Shown: positions 40,042 through 45,173 of the stretch, piece by piece | Layout: every line of letters starts with the position of its first letter | Position numbering within the stretch: position 1 is the stretch's first letter | Translations under genes and position numbers: made by a program | Source of the DNA: an uncultured Bacteroidales bacterium | GTDB taxonomy: Bacteria > Bacteroidota > Bacteroidia > Bacteroidales > F082 | Direction of reading: 5' to 3' | DNA length: 45,173 nucleotides | Assembly: GCA_947303395.1 (NCBI GenBank) | Contig: CAMYYD010000016.1 | Coordinates: 1 to 45,173 of the forward strand | Notes under the pieces: generated by a model | What the model saw: the letters and a program-made list of their open reading frames with translations, nothing else | What the model was told of the DNA's origin: nothing | Database searches by the model: none

Positions 40042-43000
40042 TTATTTGACCACAAATTTTTGTGTCTCACCTGCAAAAGTAATAAAATAAATTCCATTTG
40101 TCAAGGAGGAAACATCAATTTGCTGATTTTCAGATATAATTTCGCCAATCATTATTGTTTGTCCCATGAGATTGGTGATGCGGTATTCTGAATTGATATT
40201 TTTTGATAGGACAAATAGTACAGAATGGGACGGATTAGGATATATAACAAATTCGTTACCATCTTCAATCTCTTCAACACCGAAATGATGTTCTTCATAG
40301 ATTTCATCGCAGTCTTGTTCGCCATAGTGGAACACGAGCTCGCCGTTTTGCCAGAAGCAGCGGATACCTTCCACGCGGCAGCCTTTGCTCATGAGTTTTT
40401 CAGGGAAGAAACTGGTGAGGTGACCTATTCCACATACAATATCGCCACTGAAAATGTCAGCATCATCTCTCACACGCAGCATTTTTAGTTGTCGGCTTTC
40501 GTAAGTGTATTGTTCCACAGCGTCAACGTGCACAGTGATACTTTCGTTGCCAACTTTTATTTCCCATTCGTCGCCTTCTTCCGCGCCAAAGTCATAGAGG
40601 ATTGTAAATTCGTTTAAAGTCTTGTTCCACCAATAAACCTTGTCGTTGCGCTCATAAATATATTCGTGAGTGATTATGTCGGTCTTATCTTTGTCATAAA
40701 GTGTGTTGATTCTCACCAAGATATGAATTGGATGGTCGTTGATTGTGGTATCAGCAGCCATTTCAAGATATTGGTAAGTGACGCTGCCGTCGTCGTTGGT
40801 GATTTCGTAATACCATTCGCTACCCAACAAAGGATAATTCGGCTCATTATAAACAAAAACAGGGAATCCGTCGTTTGACAAATCAACATCTTCAAACCAT
40901 GTACAATTTTCGTAAGCGCTGTGATTCAAAGCCTCAAGCAAGTCGTTGGTGCCGAACATAGGCTCGTCAAGAATCCAGCTTGTTGGCGTAGCACCTTGAT
41001 GGAACGATGTCGCGACAGTCATTATCGTATAAGGCACACCAGGATAACCTTCTCCCGGAAGTCCGTTTTCAAGCCAATAGCAATTGTAAGGCTGTCCTGA
41101 TTGGATGAATCCGACGATATTTCCCAAATACCCAGTTTCTTGTGCGGAAATTTCACCAGTATTATACACATTGTGGACATCGCCCATCGAAAATCCGACA
41201 ATTCCTCCTGCGTAACCATAGTCAGTGATGACATTGCCCCGATTGTACGAATTGGTGATCTCGCCACAAGATAGCATGCTACCTGCAATACCACCGACAC
41301 ACAAAGTGTAGCCATATACCATGACCGTACCATATACTATGGTCTTGCTGACGCATCCTTCAAGGGTACAGAAGTTCATGCCACCAACGATGCCACCAAC
41401 CCTCATACCCTTTACATGGAAGTACTGCTCATTATTGGTGCTGCAGTTCGATATGAGATAGCGCGCATGATACGTTGCGCCGTTGTTGACGTTTCCGACA
41501 ATTCCACCAGCGGAGTACGAACTTTCAACAGTCACCGCTGTTATTTTGCAATTTGATATTCGTGAGACATGCTCATCGTTCTCGTATGCCCCAATCGGCA
41601 CGCCTGCATACCCTACGATGCCACCTGCATCGGCTTCAGCCCCTGTAGATCGAATATAGCAGTCGTAAGCGGTACAATTCAACACGTCGGTTCGGCCAGC
41701 AAAGCCTACCACGCTACCGACATAACCACCAACGCCGTTAATAGAACAATAACTCATGTGAACATTCTTGATCTCAGCACCGTCCGTACATCCGAAAAGA
41801 CCACCAAAATAATCCAACCCGCTTTCAAAATTCTGATACATCCCATAAATCGTATGCCCGCCACCATCGAAATGCCCTTTGAAATAATGTATGTTATCAT
41901 TCTTGTCATGTGTATGTATTCCAATAGGAATCCAATGGATATTTTCCCCTGAACAGTTTTTCAGGCTCAGGTTTTGTGTCAGCACATAATAGGCATCGCC
42001 GCCCATTTCATTGTTTGTTTGATATGCAAGCAAAGCCAACTGCTGCGAAGTGGCAATCTGATAAGGGTTTTCTTCGGTGCCGTCACCACCAGCGTATGCT
42101 TCAGCTACGGTGCCGTCCCAACAATACTCAACGATGTTTTCAAACTCATTCCAACCTGGAGCGTTTTGATAAGCCTCTACGTAGCCGGCTGGTACATAAA
42201 CAGGAATATTTCTTGGAACATGTGCAAAAGAATGCATAATTTCATGAATATATAATGCAGGTGGATTAGGATTGAAAGAATAAATTTTATTGATGGATGT
42301 GCAGTTGTAAAACGCATCTTGTTCAATATTGGTCACCGATGCTGGAAGGTGAAGTGCCCCGGTCATGCCTCTTTCAAATGCAGATTTTCCGATTTCAACG
42401 ATGTCGTTAGGAATCACACTATTCTTGCAGCCTGCGATAATTGTCTTAGTTTCTCTTTTGATGATACAATTACCCTCTGAATAATACACAGGATTATCTG
42501 CCTCAACGCTGATGGACGTAACATTTTGCGTGCCTCTGAAAGGATTCTGATTATAAATCGGTTCTTCTATTTCAATTACAGAACTCGGTATATGAATTTC
42601 TCTAAGAGCTGTACAATAGGCGAATGCGTCATGTCCAAATCTTGTCAATGTACTTGGAAACGCAACATTTGTCAAATAACCGCAATTCACAAACATATTT
42701 CCAGAAATGCTGGTGACACCTTCGGGTATTGTTACAGTAACCAAATGGGTATTTCCAAAACAACCACTACCATACTGCACATCCTTTTCGGGAAGTATCA
42801 ATGTAGTTAATCTTGTGCCGGCAAAAGCACTTGCACCCACTGTAATAATGGATTCTGGAAGTGTTACATGTTGTATTTTTGTCTTTGCAAACGCCCTTTC
42901 ACCAATACTAGTTACAGTGTTTGGAATTTCAACAGAAGTAATATTGCATTCATAGAAAGCATGGTCCGTTATTTCGATTATAGTCCATGTGTGTTGACCC

Positions 43001-43233
43001 GTGTTAATTGTCTCCGGAATGATAAGGTCACCTTCGGGTTTGGTGTAGTTGTAATAGTAGTTGCCACCACCGCCGAGACAAGGATATGTCACGCTAAGGG
43101 TATGGTTTTCAGAATCCAATACGTTGTAGTACAACACATGATTTGACTGGCTGACGCTCATCATGTCGTATGCATGTACATTTCCAATAGATGTGACTGT
43201 CAAAAGCAAGAAAATTAAGAATTTGTTTTTCAT
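40042..43233 (-). CDS. BspA-like leucine-rich plus GLUG surface protein with T9SS domain (cassette 2)
   Basis: A 1063-aa secreted protein with a signal peptide (FLIFLLLTVTSIGNVHA). Residues about 85-370 are BspA-type LRR_5 repeats (VTSIGERAFAKTKIQHVTLP, then ITVGASAFAGT, VTSISGNMFVNCGYL). At about 372 a module starts with YCWDGTVAEAYAGGDGT that is homologous to the cassette-1 surface protein and carries GLUG-type repeats (GGLFGC, GGIVGYAG, GGIVGNVNNG, GGIVGGM, GGIAGSM, GGIVGFSM). The EWYYEITNDDGSVTYQ module and a T9SS type A tail (IYPNPSHSVLFVL) follow. BspA-like proteins bind host or bacterial surfaces; the ligand here is unknown. It lies between the TPR regulator and the 753-aa gene, all on one strand. 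Confidence 0.9.
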   Translation of the reverse strand: MKNKFLIFLLLTVTSIGNVHAYDMMSVSQSNHVLYYNVLDSENHTLSVTYPCLGGGGNYYYNYTKPEGDLIIPETINTGQHTWTIIEITDHAFYECNITSVEIPNTVTSIGERAFAKTKIQHVTLPESIITVGASAFAGTRLTTLILPEKDVQYGSGCFGNTHLVTVTIPEGVTSISGNMFVNCGYLTNVAFPSTLTRFGHDAFAYCTALREIHIPSSVIEIEEPIYNQNPFRGTQNVTSISVEADNPVYYSEGNCIIKRETKTIIAGCKNSVIPNDIVEIGKSAFERGMTGALHLPASVTNIEQDAFYNCTSINKIYSFNPNPPALYIHEIMHSFAHVPRNIPVYVPAGYVEAYQNAPGWNEFENIVEYCWDGTVAEAYAGGDGTEENPYQIATSQQLALLAYQTNNEMGGDAYYVLTQNLSLKNCSGENIHWIPIGIHTHDKNDNIHYFKGHFDGGGHTIYGMYQNFESGLDYFGGLFGCTDGAEIKNVHMSYCSINGVGGYVGSVVGFAGRTDVLNCTAYDCYIRSTGAEADAGGIVGYAGVPIGAYENDEHVSRISNCKITAVTVESSYSAGGIVGNVNNGATYHARYLISNCSTNNEQYFHVKGMRVGGIVGGMNFCTLEGCVSKTIVYGTVMVYGYTLCVGGIAGSMLSCGEITNSYNRGNVITDYGYAGGIVGFSMGDVHNVYNTGEISAQETGYLGNIVGFIQSGQPYNCYWLENGLPGEGYPGVPYTIMTVATSFHQGATPTSWILDEPMFGTNDLLEALNHSAYENCTWFEDVDLSNDGFPVFVYNEPNYPLLGSEWYYEITNDDGSVTYQYLEMAADTTINDHPIHILVRINTLYDKDKTDIITHEYIYERNDKVYWWNKTLNEFTILYDFGAEEGDEWEIKVGNESITVHVDAVEQYTYESRQLKMLRVRDDADIFSGDIVCGIGHLTSFFPEKLMSKGCRVEGIRCFWQNGELVFHYGEQDCDEIYEEHHFGVEEIEDGNEFVIYPNPSHSVLFVLSKNINSEYRITNLMGQTIMIGEIISENQQIDVSSLTNGIYFITFAGETQKFVVK

Positions 43234-43265
43234 TGTATAAATGTTTATTTGTTATCTTTTAATTT

Positions 43266-43303
43266 GAGATTTCTCCACTACGCTTCGCTTCGGTCGAAAT
43301 GAC
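43266..43303 (-). repeat. Family B 38-bp repeat, intergenic copy
   Basis: The exact reverse complement of 10243-10280, 38 of 38 bases. It lies 5 nt after the stop of the cassette-2 regulator and 32 nt before the start of the 1063-aa gene. Confidence 0.9.
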
Positions 43304-43308
43304 GAAGC

Positions 43309-44670
43309 TCATATCGCATTGATTATTTCTTCAAAACTTCTATTGTCGTTCGGCAATCCCATCTTAAACTGTCTGATTCGCGTTTTTCTTTTATAAAAAG
43401 AGTCAGTTTGCGTGTCAAGCAAGATGGAAATAACCTGGTTGGAGAAGCCGTTTTTGCAGAGACAGCAGATGCGCACGTCCCACTTGCCGAGCTTGGGATA
43501 AGTGGCAACAAGCCGCTTCGAGAAGTCGCTGAAAATCATGTCGGTGAGACTGATGAAATCATCCCAGTCGCTGTCGTCCAACACAAAGCCTAAGGTATCG
43601 GATGTGAGGTGCTCACCAAGGTTCTTTGCCGTCACAAACACCTTATTGCTGAGCATGATTTTGTTGCGAATCTCCAACTCTTTTTCGAGTGACTTTATCT
43701 TGTTTTCATTTATCTTCTTTCTGATTATCAATAGAATAATTAGAAATGCTATTACTGATAACGCGATTATAAGATAAAGTTTCAAGCTGTGGTTGCGATG
43801 CAGGCTCTCCATGGCGTTTTTCTGCGCTATAAGCTCGTATTCCGACTTCAATCGCTGCATAGTCTCGCTTGATTGTTTCTGCTCCGATTCAAGCATGTTG
43901 TCGGAGAAGAGTTGCTGGTAATATACCGCCGTTTTGTAATCGCCTTCATAATAAGCGATGGCGTAAAGTGTCTGATAAACCGACATTTTCAGTCCTGGTC
44001 GCTCGCTTCGCAATGCCTTGTTCAAATAGGTTTTTGCCTGATTGAAATCATTGGAATAATAATAAAGGATGCCCAATGTCATGTTGGCGATGTCGGTGTC
44101 GTTATCGTTCAATTCGCCTTCCAACGCATTGTTCACACATTCAATGCCTTTGGCAAAATCGCCCGTTTCCATGTAATAGTCGCGCCCAATCTCCAGATAA
44201 AGGTCGCTCAGCATCGCTCTATCATTAATTAAGGTGGCAATGCAGAATGCCGAATCGTAATATTGTTTGGCAAGAGCATATTGTTCCTGAGAGCGCATCG
44301 CGCGACCGCAGTTTCGATAGGCATTCATCATGCCTGTTGAATCGCCAAGCTGCTTGAAACATTGCAATGCATCGTTATGAGCGTCGAATGCACCGTCGAA
44401 AATACCGTGTTTTAAATACAACGCACCGAGGTTGTCGTTGATTTGTGCCCGTAGAGACGTTTCCTGAAACGTCTCTATATTGTTATTTTGCAAAAATTCC
44501 AACGCCTTCAAGAAACATTCCGCTGCCTCTTCCGAACGTTGTTCCTCACGCAGGCGCAATCCTTCCTCATACAAAACTCGCGCCTTATCTTGATTCTTAG
44601 CCTGATTATTGCATGCGGCAAGCGTCAAAATCACGACGATTAGGATTAAGTATGTGGTCAATTTTTTCAT
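43309..44670 (-). CDS. Membrane-spanning TPR regulator with LuxR-like C-terminal HTH (cassette 2)
   Basis: A 453-aa paralog of the cassette-1 regulator with the same layout: lipoprotein-like signal (LIVVILTLAAC), TPR repeats to about residue 260 (LYEEGLRLREEQRSEEAAEC; DNLGALYLKHGIFDGAFDAH), a transmembrane helix (LYLIIALSVIAFLIILLII), a shorter coiled coil, and the HTH end WDVRICCLCKNGFSNQVISI followed by LLDTQTDSFYKRKTRI. The frame opens from a TTG at 44688, but that codon is before the predicted transcription start, so the ATG at 44670 is used. Residues about 65-73 are encoded by a family C palindrome; the paralog is five residues shorter there. It is followed by the two T9SS surface genes of cassette 2. 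Confidence 0.82.
   Translation of the reverse strand: MKKLTTYLILIVVILTLAACNNQAKNQDKARVLYEEGLRLREEQRSEEAAECFLKALEFLQNNNIETFQETSLRAQINDNLGALYLKHGIFDGAFDAHNDALQCFKQLGDSTGMMNAYRNCGRAMRSQEQYALAKQYYDSAFCIATLINDRAMLSDLYLEIGRDYYMETGDFAKGIECVNNALEGELNDNDTDIANMTLGILYYYSNDFNQAKTYLNKALRSERPGLKMSVYQTLYAIAYYEGDYKTAVYYQQLFSDNMLESEQKQSSETMQRLKSEYELIAQKNAMESLHRNHSLKLYLIIALSVIAFLIILLIIRKKINENKIKSLEKELEIRNKIMLSNKVFVTAKNLGEHLTSDTLGFVLDDSDWDDFISLTDMIFSDFSKRLVATYPKLGKWDVRICCLCKNGFSNQVISILLDTQTDSFYKRKTRIRQFKMGLPNDNRSFEEIINAI
44451..44478 (-). repeat. Family C palindrome, copy 5, inside the cassette-2 regulator
   Basis: GTAGAGACGTTTCCTGAAAC then GTCTCTA: arms GTAGAGACGTTTC and GAAACGTCTCTAt around CT. It is read in frame on the minus strand as IETFQETSLR. 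The paralogous regulator at 16947 lacks it. Confidence 0.8.
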
Positions 44671-44675
44671 CAATG

Positions 44676-44739
44676 CAAAGTTATGCAAAAAAACAATCTG
44701 TCAAGAGGTTGTGGATGCCCATTGACAGATTGTCCCTAT
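44676..44739 (-). promoter_or_regulatory. Promoter and upstream GGGACA motif of surface cassette 2
   Basis: On the minus strand: ATAGGGACA (44731-44739), TTGACA (44699-44704), TAACTTTG (44676-44683). The 26-nt gap between the first two equals that of cassette 1. A further TTAGGGACA lies at 44805-44813. The -7 word ends 5 nt before the ATG, so the transcript would be nearly leaderless. Confidence 0.6.
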
Positions 44740-44821
44740 TATTTTGAAATGTCCGAATGTAAAATATTGACAATCAATAATATATAAACAATCAAATATT
44801 GGTTTGTCCCTAATAATTTTT

Positions 44822-44890
44822 GTAGAATATGCAAAAAATCAGGCCTTACGGTATGCGAAGCATATCCAGACTGATTTTTGCATATTCGGA
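44822..44890 (+). repeat. Family F palindrome, copy 3
   Basis: The reverse complement of copy 2 except in the inner hairpin, which reads GGTATGC-GAA-GCATATCC here. The outer arms are identical to copy 2. It lies 14 nt after the stop of the YidE/AspT-like gene. Confidence 0.8.
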
Positions 44891-44904
44891 AAAAATTATG
44901 ATAG

Positions 44905-45173
44905 TTACATTGCTAACAGCACCAGTAACTGCGCTGTAAATATCCTCAAAAACATCGTCAGCGGGTAAACGGTTGCATATCCTGTATTTGGAAGTTTGCA
45001 GCCGTCTGGAGCGATGTTGTTGGCGAAAGCTAATGTCGGAGGGTCGGTATGCGAGCCCCCGATGAAACCCATCAGGGTGTAATAGTTCATTTTCAGCACC
45101 AAACGTCCAAATGTTGCAACAATCATTGGCGGAACGATGGTGATGATTACACCGTAAAGCACCCAGAGGTAAT
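44905..45173 (-). CDS. C-terminus of a YidE/AspT-type transporter (partial)
   Basis: The last 89 residues of a membrane transporter that runs off the window. Motifs: a helix with VIITIVPPMIVATFGRLVLK, then NYYTLMGFIGGSHTDPPTLA followed by FANN, and YATVYPLTMFLRIFTAQLLV at the end. The TDPPTLAFAN and YPLTMFLRI phrases are characteristic of the C-terminal membrane half of the aspartate:alanine exchanger family, including YidE. The substrate cannot be told from this end. A family F palindrome follows its stop. Confidence 0.85.
   Translation of the reverse strand, partial: YLWVLYGVIITIVPPMIVATFGRLVLKMNYYTLMGFIGGSHTDPPTLAFANNIAPDGCKLPNTGYATVYPLTMFLRIFTAQLLVLLAM

Noticed and set aside
44689..44904. 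A small RNA gene in the gap between the cassette-2 regulator and the transporter
   Set aside because: The gap is accounted for by the promoter, its upstream GGGACA motifs and a family F palindrome; no separate promoter plus terminator pair was seen.

Overview
The window reads as a piece of chromosome from an uncultured gut- or rumen-type member of the Bacteroidota, probably order Bacteroidales. The evidence is: three secreted proteins ending in a type IX secretion (T9SS) type A sorting domain; BspA-type leucine-rich and GLUG repeats; Bacteroidota-restricted families (DUF4270, IPExxxVDY, DUF3109, a single-domain starch-synthase-like protein); the acpP-fabF-rnc order; and promoters with the Bacteroidota -7 word TAnnTTTG, often with almost no Shine-Dalgarno sequence. 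No tRNA, rRNA, CRISPR array, phage or classical insertion sequence was seen.

Layout. 1-4.5 kb: the start of a membrane protein, an ECF sigma / anti-sigma / secreted protein module, an XRE regulator with a small membrane protein, and a PfoR-like lone EIIC membrane protein. 4.7-16.8 kb: mostly housekeeping genes (queA, glyS, a degenerate arginase-fold protein, ruvC, a flippase-like membrane protein plus a GT2 glycosyltransferase, elbB, a CvpA-like protein, glnS), then a small unexplained cluster of a 401-aa protein, an ECF-transporter S component and a DUF1893 protein. 16.9-20.8 kb: cassette 1, a TPR/transmembrane/HTH regulator followed by a GLUG-T9SS surface protein. 20.9-37.6 kb: a PDZ-aspartyl protease, topA, DUF3109, starch-synthase-like, DUF4270 lipoprotein, cyclophilin, pheS, IPExxxVDY, rnc, fabF, acpP, polA, yraN and metG. 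37.8-44.7 kb: cassette 2 on the other strand, a paralogous TPR/HTH regulator followed by a BspA+GLUG-T9SS protein and a beta-propeller T9SS protein. The window ends in the C-terminus of a YidE/AspT-type transporter.

Two things stand out. First, the two regulator-plus-surface-protein cassettes are paralogous, and their promoters share a GGGACA motif placed exactly 26 nt upstream of TTGACA in both. This suggests a family of self-contained surface-protein expression units. Second, the window carries at least six families of small palindromic or tandem-word repeats (called A to F below). Many intergenic copies start within about 15 nt after a stop codon. Several copies lie in frame inside genes: the GT2 glycosyltransferase, polA and the cassette-2 regulator. 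In the regulator, comparison with its paralog shows extra residues at the repeat.

Limits: families were assigned by reading motifs, without any search. Promoter and terminator calls are pattern-based. Whether the repeat families are already described elsewhere could not be checked; similar strings are familiar to me from other Bacteroidota, but that is from memory.
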